Assembly (NCBI GenBank): GCA_964451365.1
Contig: CAYVIB010000019.1
Location: 1 to 64,000, forward strand
From: CAYVIB01 sp964451365
GTDB lineage: Bacteria > Pseudomonadota > Gammaproteobacteria > Pseudomonadales > Cellvibrionaceae
Direction of reading: 5' to 3'
DNA: 64,000 bases
The position numbers and the translations under genes are program-made. The stretch's first letter is position 1; each line of letters opens with the position of its first letter. The notes beneath the pieces were generated by a model. That model worked only from the letters and a program-made list of their open reading frames with translations. It did no database searches and was not told the origin of the DNA. Below, one piece after another: positions 45,131-53,803 of this stretch.

Positions 45131-45259
45131 TGTAGATTGGGACCCGCGCAGGCTGGCGAAGGAACAACAATGCGGAATGCAACGGGACGCCGGGGTTCGT
45201 TTCCTCACCCCAGCCTGCAGGCTCCCCTGTAAGTTGGGATGCGCTTTGCGAATCCCAAC
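45131..45259. repeat. dispersed repeat, family C, ending in a hairpin behind pgk
   Basis: Runs from tgtagattggga to a clear hairpin gttgggat-gcgctttgcga-atcccaac (45233-45259) about 15 bases beyond the pgk stop. The same gttgggat/atcccaac theme occurs in 48846-48926. The hairpin probably ends the pgk transcript, though no long T tract follows. Confidence 0.6.
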
Positions 45260-45274
45260 AACCAAATAGGTTTC

Positions 45275-46450
45275 TTAGTCGTTGGCTCTGGATTCCAGAA
45301 TTTCAACAGCCGGCAATACTTTACCTTCCACATATTCCAGGAAGGCGCCGCCGCCGGTGGAAATGTAGGAAACACTATCCGCCAGACCAAACTTGTCGAT
45401 GGCCGCCAGTGTGTCACCGCCGCCCGCAATGGAGAAGGCATCACTTTCAGCAATCGCCCGCGCCACCACTTCGGTGCCCTTGGCAAAGGCATCGAATTCG
45501 AACACGCCGCAGGGGCCGTTCCACAAAATGGTTTTGGCGTCTTTCAAAATGGCCGCAACCTTTTCCGCGGTTTTCGGACCGTAATCGATAATCTCCTCGT
45601 CCGCCGAAACTTCATTTACATTCTTTACTTCGACGGGGGAATCGTGTTTCCAGTCCTTGAAACCCACTTTGGTCACGCGCACATCTTCGGCATATACCAC
45701 CTGGGTTTCCTTGCACAGGCGCTGCGCTTCGGGAATCAGGTCTTTTTCATGCAGCGAGTTGCCCACTTCGTTGCCGGCAGCGGCAACGAAGGTGTTGGAG
45801 ATACCGCCGCCCACCACCAGCACGTCACAGATTTTGGAGAGCGCGTCGAGCACGGTGAGTTTGGTGGAAACTTTCGCGCCGCCGACCACGGCAACCATGG
45901 GGCGTTCGGGATCGGCCAGGGCTTTACCCAGCGCATCCAGTTCCGCTGCCAGCAATGGGCCGGCGCAGGCAACGGGGGCATATTTGGCCACGCCGTGGGT
46001 GGAGGCCTGCGCGCGGTGCGCGGTACCGAAGGCGTCCATGACGAAAATATCGCACAGGGAGGCGTAGGCTTTTGAAAGCGTGTCATCATTCTTGCCTTCG
46101 CCCTTGTTGAAGCGTACGTTCTCCATCAACACCACTTCACCGTCCATTTGAGCCACGCCGTCGCGCCACTCTTTTACCACGCCCACTTCCTTGCCCAACA
46201 GTTCGGAGAGACGTTTTGCCACTGGCTTAAGGGAAGCCTCTTCGGAGTACTCGCCTTCGTTCGGGCGACCCAGGTGAGACATCAATACTACCTTCGCACC
46301 GGCGTCCATCGCCAGCTTGATGGTCGGCAGCGAAGCCTTGATGCGCACGTCACTGGTAATTTCGCCGTCCTGAATAGGCACGTTGAGGTCCTCGCGGATC
46401 AACACCCGTTTGCCCTTGAGGTCGAGCTCTGTCATTAATTTCACTGCCAT
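45275..46450 (-). CDS. pgk: phosphoglycerate kinase
   Basis: Glycolytic and gluconeogenic enzyme making ATP and 3-phosphoglycerate from 1,3-bisphosphoglycerate. GKRVLIREDLNVP is at the N-terminus, SHLGRPNEG near residue 60, VVGGAKVSTKL near 190, and the nucleotide site NGPCGVFEFDAF plus AGGGDTLAA near the end. The length (391) is normal (E. coli 387). It follows tkt on the same strand after a 161-base gap holding a palindromic repeat. The epd/gap gene often found between tkt and pgk is absent here. Confidence 0.97.
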   Translation of the reverse strand: MAVKLMTELDLKGKRVLIREDLNVPIQDGEITSDVRIKASLPTIKLAMDAGAKVVLMSHLGRPNEGEYSEEASLKPVAKRLSELLGKEVGVVKEWRDGVAQMDGEVVLMENVRFNKGEGKNDDTLSKAYASLCDIFVMDAFGTAHRAQASTHGVAKYAPVACAGPLLAAELDALGKALADPERPMVAVVGGAKVSTKLTVLDALSKICDVLVVGGGISNTFVAAAGNEVGNSLHEKDLIPEAQRLCKETQVVYAEDVRVTKVGFKDWKHDSPVEVKNVNEVSADEEIIDYGPKTAEKVAAILKDAKTILWNGPCGVFEFDAFAKGTEVVARAIAESDAFSIAGGGDTLAAIDKFGLADSVSYISTGGGAFLEYVEGKVLPAVEILESRAND

Positions 46451-46551
46451 ATCAATAACTCCATGATGAATTTAAATTTCGAGAAAATGTTGTGACGTGG
46501 AGAGACGGAAAATCAGGCGAATCAACTACCTGATTCGGTTCCGTAAAAAAT

Positions 46552-46601
46552 GTAGGGGCACCCCTTGCGGGTGCCCGGGCGGGGGCAAGCCCCGCCCCTA
46601 C
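46552..46601. repeat. palindromic repeat, family A, copy 3
   Basis: GTAGGGGC...GCCCCTAC with two inner hairpins (ggcaccccttgcgggtgcc and gcgggggcaagccccgc). It sits between tkt (upstream on the minus strand) and pgk, 10 bases past the tkt stop codon. Confidence 0.8.
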
Positions 46602-46611
46602 GGATAAACTG

Positions 46612-48615
46612 TTAACCTTCCAGCAATTCTTTTACCGTGTTGGCCACGTTGTCCACGGTAAAGCCGAAGTACTCCATCAACGCACCGCCGGGAGCGGATT
46701 CCCCGAAGGTGGTCATGCCGACAACACGGCCGTCAATGCCGACGTACTTGCTCCAGTAATCCACATGGGCCGCTTCCACCGCAACGCGGGCGGTAACGGA
46801 CAGGGGCAATACCGATTCGCGGTAGGCGGCATCCTGTTGGTCGAACACGCTGGTGCTGGGCATGGAAACCACGCGCACTTTTTTGCCTTCCTGGGTCAGT
46901 TGCTCACCGGCCTTAACGGCAATTTCCACTTCGGACCCGGTGGCGATAATGATCGCTTCCGGCTCGCCTTCACAATCGGAAAGAATGTAACCACCGCGCT
47001 GGATCAGGGCGACCTGGTCATCGGTGCGCGAAATAGGCGCGAGGCCTTGGCGGCTGAATACCAGCGCGGTTGGGCCTTCCTTATATTCCACCGCCGATTT
47101 CCAGGCCACGGCGGATTCGGTGGCATCGCAAGGGCGCCAGGTATTCAGTCTCGGCGTCATGCGCAGGGTGGCCAGCTGTTCCACCGGCTGGTGAGTCGGG
47201 CCGTCTTCGCCCTGGCCGATGGAGTCGTGGGTGTAGACAAAAATATTCGGCAGCCCCATCAGCGCCGCCATGCGCACCGCGTTGCGGGCGTATTCCATAA
47301 ACATCAGGAAGGTTGCGCCGTAGGCGATAAAACCACCGTGGGCGGTAATGCCGTTCATGATGGCGCTCATGCCGAATTCGCGCACACCGTAGTAGATATA
47401 GTTGCCGCTGGCATCTTCCGCGGTCAGGCCCTTGGAGCCGCTCCACAATGTGAGGTTGGAGCCGGCCAGGTCGGCGGACCCGCCCATGAATTCCGGCAGC
47501 AGTTTGCCGAAGGCTTCGATGGTGTTTTGCGAAGCCTTACGGCTGGCAATCTTCTCACTCTTCTCCTGGCTCTGGCGAATAAACTCGTCGGCTTTCGCGG
47601 CGAAATCCGCCGGCAGTTCGCGCTTGATAACGCGACGCTCGTATTCCGCCGCCAGCTCCGGGTGCGCTTGTTTGTACGCGGCAAATTTGCTGTTCCAGCT
47701 TTCTTCCGCATCCTGACCACGCGCTTTCGCATCCCAACCCTCGTAAATGTCCCGCGGCACAGTGAACTGCTCGTGCGGCCAGTTCAGGTAATCGCGCACG
47801 GCTTTCACCTCGTCCACACCCAGCGGCGCGCCATGGCAGTCGTGGCTGCCGCACTTGTTTGGAGAGCCGTAGCCTATAACGGTTTTGCAACAGATTAACG
47901 ACGGACGGGAGGTTTCGGCGCGGGCCGCTTCGATGGCGGCCTTGATAGCTTCGGGATCGTGTCCGTCCACATCGGCGACGACATGCCAGCCGTAGGCTTC
48001 GAAACGCTTCGGCGTGTTATCGGTAAACCAGCCCTCGACGTGGCCGTCGATGGAAATGCCGTTGTCGTCCCAGAAAGCAACCAGTTTGCCCAGGCCCAGT
48101 GTGCCGGCCAGGGAACAGCTTTCGTGGGAAATGCCTTCCATCATGCAGCCGTCACCCAGGAAACAGTAGGTGTAGTGATCGACGATATTGTGGCCGTCGC
48201 GGTTAAATTGGGCCGCCAGTGCTTTTTCGGCGATGGCCATCCCCACCGCTGTGCTGATGCCCTGGCCCAGCGGACCGGTGGTGATTTCCACGCCCGGCGT
48301 ATACCCGTACTCGGGATGGCCGGGGGTTTTGGAATGCAGTTGGCGGAAGTTGGCCAGTTCTTCCATCGGCAGGTCATAGCCGGTCAGGTGCAGCAGGGAG
48401 TAAATAAGCATGGAGCCGTGGCCGTTGGACAGCACGAAGCGGTCACGGTCGGCCCATTTCGGGTTGCCCGGGTTGTGCCTCAGGAAGTCATTCCAGAGAA
48501 CCTCGGCGATGTCCGCCATTCCCATGGGCGCTCCGGGATGGCCGCTGTTGGCTTTCTGGACGGCATCCATACTGAGTACTCGGATGGCATTCGCTAGGTC
48601 TCTGCGTGATGGCAT
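46612..48615 (-). CDS. tkt: transketolase
   Basis: Thiamine-diphosphate enzyme that moves two-carbon units between pentose phosphate and glycolytic sugars. The N-terminal GHPGAPMG (25-32), the TPP-magnesium motif GDGCMMEG (154-161), and the pyrimidine-domain segment FLMFMEYARNAVRMAALMG with YTHDSIGQGEDGPTHQPVEQ are all present. The length (667) is that of E. coli TktA (663). Its own promoter region of about 570 bases is shared divergently with the SAM-cycle operon. The neighbourhood pgk-tkt // regulator-metK is like that of Pseudomonas. Confidence 0.97.
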   Translation of the reverse strand: MPSRRDLANAIRVLSMDAVQKANSGHPGAPMGMADIAEVLWNDFLRHNPGNPKWADRDRFVLSNGHGSMLIYSLLHLTGYDLPMEELANFRQLHSKTPGHPEYGYTPGVEITTGPLGQGISTAVGMAIAEKALAAQFNRDGHNIVDHYTYCFLGDGCMMEGISHESCSLAGTLGLGKLVAFWDDNGISIDGHVEGWFTDNTPKRFEAYGWHVVADVDGHDPEAIKAAIEAARAETSRPSLICCKTVIGYGSPNKCGSHDCHGAPLGVDEVKAVRDYLNWPHEQFTVPRDIYEGWDAKARGQDAEESWNSKFAAYKQAHPELAAEYERRVIKRELPADFAAKADEFIRQSQEKSEKIASRKASQNTIEAFGKLLPEFMGGSADLAGSNLTLWSGSKGLTAEDASGNYIYYGVREFGMSAIMNGITAHGGFIAYGATFLMFMEYARNAVRMAALMGLPNIFVYTHDSIGQGEDGPTHQPVEQLATLRMTPRLNTWRPCDATESAVAWKSAVEYKEGPTALVFSRQGLAPISRTDDQVALIQRGGYILSDCEGEPEAIIIATGSEVEIAVKAGEQLTQEGKKVRVVSMPSTSVFDQQDAAYRESVLPLSVTARVAVEAAHVDYWSKYVGIDGRVVGMTTFGESAPGGALMEYFGFTVDNVANTVKELLEG

Positions 48616-48765
48616 GGGTATAAGACTCCTGAGTTAAAACTGATTTTTGGAAAGGGGTGCGAATTTTGAGGGGCGTATTCTCTCGCACAATCGGCGGTGC
48701 GTAAACCACAATCTTATGGTCTTTGTGACCACTTAGATTACCGATCCACTCCACCGCACCATCAC

Positions 48766-48819
48766 GTAGGGGCAAACCCGTAGTGTTTGCCCAGGGCCGA
48801 CACATGGGTCGGCCCCTAC
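48766..48819. repeat. palindromic repeat, family A, copy 4
   Basis: GTAGGGGC...GCCCCTAC outer arms; inner hairpins gggcaaacccgtagtgtttgccc and gggccgacacatgggtcggccc. Unlike the other copies it lies upstream, not downstream, of its nearest gene (tkt). Confidence 0.8.
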
Positions 48820-48845
48820 AGGCACCACGCGCCTGCATCAAGTAT

Positions 48846-48926
48846 TGTAGGTTGGGGTGAACGAAGTGAATCCCAACGCTTCTCCGCCTGCCAGGTTGGG
48901 ATTTGCCAGGCTCGTTCCAACCTACA
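48846..48926. repeat. dispersed inverted repeat, family C
   Basis: An 81-base element with 10-bp perfect terminal inverted repeats (TGTAGGTTGG / CCAACCTACA) and inner copies of gttggg and cccaac. It is compact, non-coding and MITE-like in form, and related to the hairpin behind pgk. Confidence 0.7.
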
Positions 48927-49128
48927 GTTACTCTGCGACGTCATGTTCACGCAGCGGACATCCAGAGGGAAGCCTGCAGTACACCCAACCCCTTCACTGG
49001 GTCTCCGTTGGGCGGCACTCCGCTCGCGAAGATGACATTATCTGAGTTCATCCGGAATCGTTAAACCTACACGTACGCACCACATCACACGCAGGGGCGA
49101 TGCGCAGGGCTGAGCTACAAAGCGCCGC

Positions 49129-49158
49129 AATCTATATCAAAATATTTTGATATAGATT
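49129..49158. promoter_or_regulatory. perfect 30-bp palindrome, candidate SahR operator
   Basis: A 30-base perfect palindrome with no central spacer (left arm aatctatatcaaaat). It ends 25 bases before the sahR ATG. ArsR-type regulators bind AT-rich palindromes of this kind, and the site would overlap the promoter of sahR-metK-ahcY-metF. The assignment to SahR rests on position and symmetry. Confidence 0.75.
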
Positions 49159-49183
49159 GAGACCCCTGTTAGAATCCACCCCC

Positions 49184-50200
49184 ATGACAGCCCCGAAACC
49201 CATTCCGACACCCCGGGTGGCGGAAATCCCGCAAACACCCACCGACGCTTTCGAACTGGCCCAGTTGCTGAAAGCCGCTGGCGATCCGTTGCGGCTGGAG
49301 ATTCTGCGCGCACTGGCGACGGACTCGTTCGGGGTGCTGGAGTTGAGCCACGTATTTGATATCAAACAATCGGGCATGAGCCATCATCTCAAAGTGCTGG
49401 CCAAGGCGGGGCTGGTGAGCACCCGGCGCGAGGGCAATTCCATTTTCTATCGGCGCAACTATCCGGAAATCGGCGATGACGACTCCTCCCTCGTGCGGGA
49501 GCTGTTTAAATCGGTCGACAAGATGGCGCTGGATCAACAGACCCATCAGCGTATCGCGGAAATCAATAAACAGCGGGCGGAAGCGTCAAAAACCTTTTTT
49601 ACCGACCATAACCCGCGCAAGTTTCGAGAGCAGCAGGATTTGATTGCCGCGTTCGAGGTGTACGGGCCACAGATCTCCGAATTATTGGAGAAGGTGCACT
49701 TCACCTCCCGTCAAAAAGCACTCGAGATCGGCCCCGGCGAAGGCGAATTTTTACCGGCACTGAGCACCCGCTTTGAGCAGGTGGTGGCGGTGGATAACTC
49801 GCAGACCATGCTGCAAAAGGCACGTTCCTTCTGCACGGAAAAAAAACTCGGGAATGTTCAGTTCATCCACGACGACACCGGCTATTGCCTCAATCATCCT
49901 GGCCAGTTCGATTGCATCGCCATCAATATGGTGCTGCACCACACGCCCTCCCCAGCGCGGATATTTGCCGATGTCAGCCAGGCGTTGGCGGAAAATGGCC
50001 ACCTGATTGTGTGCGAGCTGTGCGACCACGACCAGGACTGGGCGCGCGATGCCTGCGGCGATGTATGGCTCGGATTCGATCCGGCCGACCTGGCCCACTG
50101 GGCCGGCGAAAACAATTTAACCGAAACCCAAAGCAGTTACTTTGCCTTGCGTAATGGCTTTCAAATCCAGATACGCCAATTTACCAATAATTCCCTCTAA
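49184..50200 (+). CDS. sahR: ArsR-type regulator with SAM-methyltransferase-like domain (SahR-like)
   Basis: A 338-residue regulator. Residues about 20-100 form an ArsR winged helix (AAGDPLRLEILRALATDSFGV...FDIKQSGMSHHLKVLAKAGLV). Residues about 165-320 form a class I methyltransferase fold with motif I LEIGPGEGEF (about 180), expected here to sense S-adenosylhomocysteine or SAM rather than methylate. Proteins of this layout next to metK/ahcY are known as SahR, controlling the methionine cycle. The start is the ATG at 49184; a TTG nine codons upstream lies inside the palindrome. A perfect 30-bp palindrome precedes it, fitting autoregulation. metK starts 19 bases after the stop. Confidence 0.85.
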   Translation: MTAPKPIPTPRVAEIPQTPTDAFELAQLLKAAGDPLRLEILRALATDSFGVLELSHVFDIKQSGMSHHLKVLAKAGLVSTRREGNSIFYRRNYPEIGDDDSSLVRELFKSVDKMALDQQTHQRIAEINKQRAEASKTFFTDHNPRKFREQQDLIAAFEVYGPQISELLEKVHFTSRQKALEIGPGEGEFLPALSTRFEQVVAVDNSQTMLQKARSFCTEKKLGNVQFIHDDTGYCLNHPGQFDCIAINMVLHHTPSPARIFADVSQALAENGHLIVCELCDHDQDWARDACGDVWLGFDPADLAHWAGENNLTETQSSYFALRNGFQIQIRQFTNNSL

Positions 50201-50219
50201 ATAAAGGAGCAACACGTCC

Positions 50220-51374
50220 ATGAGCGACTATTCCATTTTTACTTCGGAGTCCGTGTCCGAAGGTCACCCCGACAAAATGGCGGACCAGATTTCCGATGCG
50301 ATTCTGGACGCGATCCTGAAAGACGACCGCAACGCGCGCGTGGCGGTAGAGACCATGGTGAAAACCGGCATGGCCATTGTCGCCGGTGAAGTGCGCACCG
50401 AAACCTACGTGGACCTGGAAGACCTGATCCGCGACGTGATCCTGAGCATCGGCTACGACTCCAGCGACGTCGGTTTCGACGGCGCTTCGTGTGCCGTGAT
50501 CAATGCCATCGGCAAGCAGTCTTCCGACATCGCCATGGGCGTTGACGAAGGCGATAACAAGGACCAGGGCGCGGGCGACCAGGGGCTGATGTTCGGCTAC
50601 GCCACCAACGAAACTGATGTGCTGATGCCGGCACCGATTTATTTCTCCCACCGCCTGGTGGAAAAGCAGGCCGAGTTACGCAAGAACGGCACCCACGCCT
50701 GGCTGCGCCCGGATGCCAAAAGCCAGGTAACCCTGCGCTACGAAGGCGGCAAACCGGTGGCGGTTGAAGCGGTTGTGCTGTCCACCCAGCATTCGCCGGA
50801 CGTGACCCAATCGCAAATCCGTGAAGCGGTGATGGAAGACATTATCAAACCGGTACTGCCGGAAGAGTGGCTGCATTCGGGCACCAAGTACCACATCAAC
50901 CCGACCGGCCAGTTTATTATCGGCGGCCCCGTCGGCGACTGCGGTTTAACGGGCCGCAAAATTATCGTCGACACCTACGGCGGTATGGCCCGTCACGGCG
51001 GCGGCGCCTTCTCCGGCAAGGACCCGTCGAAAGTGGACCGCTCCGCCGCCTATGCCGGCCGTTATGTGGCGAAAAATATCGTCGCCGCAGGCCTCGCGGA
51101 CCGCTGCGAGATCCAGGTCTCCTATGCCATCGGCGTGGCCGAACCCACCTCCATCTGCATAAACACCTTTGGCACCGGCAAACTGCCGGACGAGAAAATC
51201 GCCGAGCTGGTGAGCGAACATTTCGACCTGCGCCCGCGCGGCCTGATTCAAATGCTCGACCTGCTGCGCCCGATCTACCGGCCGACGGCGGCCTACGGCC
51301 ACTTCGGTCGTGAAGAACCCAATTTCACCTGGGAAAAAACCGACAAAGCCCAAGCCCTGAAAGCGGCACTTTAA
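50220..51374 (+). CDS. metK: S-adenosylmethionine synthetase
   Basis: Makes S-adenosylmethionine from methionine and ATP. SVSEGHPDKMADQISDA is at the N-terminus, the signature GAGDQG at residues 117-122, and GGGAFSGKDPSKVDRS carries the P-loop-like phosphate site near residue 260. The length is 384, equal to E. coli MetK. A Shine-Dalgarno (aaaggagc) precedes the ATG. It is second in the sahR operon, and ahcY follows after 34 bases. That pairs SAM production with removal of its product S-adenosylhomocysteine. Confidence 0.98.
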   Translation: MSDYSIFTSESVSEGHPDKMADQISDAILDAILKDDRNARVAVETMVKTGMAIVAGEVRTETYVDLEDLIRDVILSIGYDSSDVGFDGASCAVINAIGKQSSDIAMGVDEGDNKDQGAGDQGLMFGYATNETDVLMPAPIYFSHRLVEKQAELRKNGTHAWLRPDAKSQVTLRYEGGKPVAVEAVVLSTQHSPDVTQSQIREAVMEDIIKPVLPEEWLHSGTKYHINPTGQFIIGGPVGDCGLTGRKIIVDTYGGMARHGGGAFSGKDPSKVDRSAAYAGRYVAKNIVAAGLADRCEIQVSYAIGVAEPTSICINTFGTGKLPDEKIAELVSEHFDLRPRGLIQMLDLLRPIYRPTAAYGHFGREEPNFTWEKTDKAQALKAAL

Positions 51375-51408
51375 GGCGAGCACCTCAAAACAATCAGGAG
51401 TTTAAGTA

Positions 51409-52809
51409 ATGAGTACAGTGACGAACGTAAAACCCGTGGAAAATTTTACCGACTATAAAGTTGCCGATATTTCACTTGCCGGCTGGGGCCGCAAGGAAAT
51501 TGATATCGCCGAGGGCGAAATGCCGGCGCTGATGGCGCTGCGCGAAAAATATCGCGAGGAACAGCCTTTGGCCGGAGCCAAAATTATGGGCTGTATCCAC
51601 ATGACGATTCAGACTGCGGTGTTGATCGAAACATTGATCGCCCTGGGCGCCGAAGTGCGCTGGTCCTCCTGTAACATCTTCTCCACCCAGGATCACGCCG
51701 CCGCCGCGATTGCCGCCGCCGGTATTCCCGTTTTCGCCTGGAAGGGAGAAACCGAGGAAGAGTTCTGGTGGTGTATCGAGCAGACCATTTTGAAGGACGG
51801 CGAACCGTGGGATGCAAACATGATCCTCGACGACGGCGGTGACCTGACCCAAATGGTGCACGACAAGTACCCGACGATGCTGGATAAAATCCACGGCATA
51901 TCCGAGGAAACCACCACCGGCGTTCACCGCCTGATGGAAATGATGGAAGAAGGCACATTGAAAGTGCCGGCGATCAACGTCAACGATTCCGTCACCAAAT
52001 CGAAGAATGACAACAAATATGGCTGCCGCCACAGTTTGAGCGATGCCATCAAGCGCGGTACCGACCATTTGCTGGCCGGTAAAAAAGCGCTGGTCATCGG
52101 CTACGGCGACGTGGGCAAGGGCTCCGCCGCTTCCCTGCGGCAGGAAGGCATGATCGTAAAAATCAGCGAAATCGACCCGATCTGCGCGATGCAGGCCTGC
52201 ATGGACGGTTTTGAAGTGGTTTCGCCTTACAAAAACGGCATCAACACCGGCAAGGTGGAAGACATCAATCTGGACGTGCTGAGCAAAACCGATCTGCTCG
52301 TCACCACCACCGGCAACACCAACGTGTGCGATGCCGCCATGCTGCAAACGCTGAAAAACGGCGCGGTTGTGTGCAACATCGGCCATTTCGATAATGAAAT
52401 CGACACCGCCTTCATGCGCAAGAACTGGGAGTGGGACGAGGTTAAACCGCAGGTACACAAAATCTACCGCAACAAGGACACCAATGATCACCTGATCCTG
52501 CTGTCCGAAGGCCGTCTGGTGAACCTGGGCAACGCCACCGGTCACCCCTCGCGCATTATGGACGGCTCCTTCGCCAACCAGGTGCTCGCGCAGATTTACC
52601 TGTACGAGGGCAAGTTCGCGGATTTCCCGTCGCACGAAAAAACACAGCAGCTTTACGTTAAAGTGCTGCCGAAAAAACTGGACGAGGAAGTGGCGAAGGT
52701 GATGGTGGAAGGCTTCGGCGGCGTCATCACGCGCCTGACCGAAGCGCAGGCGAAGTATATCAACGTGAAAGTCGACGGACCGTACAAGCCCGAGTTCTAC
52801 AAGTACTAA
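51409..52809 (+). CDS. ahcY: S-adenosylhomocysteine hydrolase (adenosylhomocysteinase)
   Basis: Reversibly splits S-adenosylhomocysteine into adenosine and homocysteine, relieving inhibition of methyltransferases. GCIHMTIQTAVLIETL, NIFSTQDHAAAAIA, the NAD-binding GYGDVGKGSAASLR (about residue 228), the KSKNDNKYGCRHS region with catalytic Lys/Asp, and the C-terminal YKPEFYKY tail that completes the partner's NAD site are visible. The length is 466, as in proteobacterial forms with the extra ~40-residue insertion. Shine-Dalgarno caggag precedes the ATG. A long family B palindrome follows and may attenuate read-through into metF. Confidence 0.98.
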   Translation: MSTVTNVKPVENFTDYKVADISLAGWGRKEIDIAEGEMPALMALREKYREEQPLAGAKIMGCIHMTIQTAVLIETLIALGAEVRWSSCNIFSTQDHAAAAIAAAGIPVFAWKGETEEEFWWCIEQTILKDGEPWDANMILDDGGDLTQMVHDKYPTMLDKIHGISEETTTGVHRLMEMMEEGTLKVPAINVNDSVTKSKNDNKYGCRHSLSDAIKRGTDHLLAGKKALVIGYGDVGKGSAASLRQEGMIVKISEIDPICAMQACMDGFEVVSPYKNGINTGKVEDINLDVLSKTDLLVTTTGNTNVCDAAMLQTLKNGAVVCNIGHFDNEIDTAFMRKNWEWDEVKPQVHKIYRNKDTNDHLILLSEGRLVNLGNATGHPSRIMDGSFANQVLAQIYLYEGKFADFPSHEKTQQLYVKVLPKKLDEEVAKVMVEGFGGVITRLTEAQAKYINVKVDGPYKPEFYKY

Positions 52810-52812
52810 GGT

Positions 52813-52909
52813 CGTAGGGCGGGGTAGTGATGGTCCGACACTTCGGGCGCCACCCGCCAATCCTTACACCAGAAAAACGGCGGGTGGCGCTATGCTTACC
52901 CGCCCTACG
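52813..52909. repeat. dispersed palindromic repeat, family B, long form
   Basis: A 97-base element with perfect 11-bp outer arms (cgtagggcggg / cccgccctacg) and inner arms ggcgccacccgcc / ggcgggtggcgc. One half equals the single-arm copies behind waaA and serA. It lies between ahcY and metF, 3 bases after the ahcY stop. Confidence 0.8.
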
Positions 52910-52935
52910 CGCTCGATTATTAAAGTGATAACGCT

Positions 52936-53784
52936 ATGGAAGACAACAACAAAGACCTGCGCCTGAGTTTTGAATTTTTTCCGCCGAAAACCGACGAAGG
53001 CCGGGAAAAGCTTGAGACGGTGTGCGAAGAGTTAAACAAGCTGTCGCCGGATTTTTTTTCCGTCACCTACGGCGCCGGCGGTTCCACCCGCGATAACACG
53101 CGCGGCATTGTTAAAAAAATCTGTGCCGACGGTATTTGCGTTGCGCCGCACCTTTCGTTCGGTGGCGACACCCGCGAAACCATTTATGACTTGATCACCG
53201 ACTATAAGGACGCCGGTATCAACCGCATCGTTGCGTTGCGCGGCGATGTGCCCTCGGGCATCGGCGGCTCCGCCCAACTGGTTTACGCCAATGAATTGGT
53301 GGCCTTTATTCGGGAAAACTTCGGCGATCATTTTGAAATCGACGTGGCCGCGTATCCGGAGATCCACCCGGAAGCAAAATCCTACCTGCACGATATCCGC
53401 TATTTGAAAGGCAAATTCGATGCGGGCGCCAGCAGCGCGATCACGCAATATTTTTTCAATCCGGATGCGTATTTCTATTTTATCGAAGAGTGCGCGAAAG
53501 AAGGCATCGACCAACCCATTTATCCGGGCATCATGCCCATCACCAACTATCGCAACCTGGCGCGTTTCAGCGACAATTGCGGCGCGGAGATTCCGCGCTG
53601 GATACGCAAACGCCTGGAATCCTTCGGCGAAAACCAGGAAAGTATCAATGCCTTCGGCGTGGAACTGGTGACTGAACTGTGTGAAACGCTGTTGGAAAAC
53701 GGTGCGCCCGGTCTGCACTTCTATACGATGAACCAGATTGACCCCACCGCCGAGATCGTGGCGAACCTGGGCCTGGCCGACTGA
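52936..53784 (+). CDS. metF: 5,10-methylenetetrahydrofolate reductase
   Basis: FAD enzyme that makes 5-methyltetrahydrofolate, the methyl donor for methionine synthesis. LSFEFFPPKT is at the N-terminus, SVTYGAGGSTRDNT near 40, NRIVALRGDVP near 95, and IDVAAYPEIHPEA near 135, with a catalytic glutamate in the first segment. The length (282) is close to E. coli MetF (296). The gene continues the SAM-cycle operon after a palindromic repeat, closing the loop homocysteine to methionine. rsmE follows after 19 bases. Confidence 0.97.
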   Translation: MEDNNKDLRLSFEFFPPKTDEGREKLETVCEELNKLSPDFFSVTYGAGGSTRDNTRGIVKKICADGICVAPHLSFGGDTRETIYDLITDYKDAGINRIVALRGDVPSGIGGSAQLVYANELVAFIRENFGDHFEIDVAAYPEIHPEAKSYLHDIRYLKGKFDAGASSAITQYFFNPDAYFYFIEECAKEGIDQPIYPGIMPITNYRNLARFSDNCGAEIPRWIRKRLESFGENQESINAFGVELVTELCETLLENGAPGLHFYTMNQIDPTAEIVANLGLAD

Positions 53785-53803
53785 CAGCCGCCGGATCAGC
53801 ATT

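Larger units (their letters stand above)
48616..49128. other. intergenic region between tkt and the SAM-cycle operon
   Basis: About 510 bases without a gene. It holds two dispersed repeats (48766-48819 and 48846-48926). The remainder, including an IR-like stretch near 48990-49030, shows nothing recognised. The tkt promoter should lie in 48616-48760. Confidence 0.6.

Noticed and set aside
45275..48615. Missing epd/gap gene between tkt and pgk as evidence of a recent deletion
   Set aside because: Some lineages never have it there; only a palindromic repeat and 161 bases lie between, with no gene remnant, so deletion cannot be shown from this window.
51375..51408. SAM/SAH riboswitch between metK and ahcY
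   Set aside because: The space is only 34 bases and shows no conserved core; the upstream palindrome and ArsR-type protein give a simpler explanation for control.
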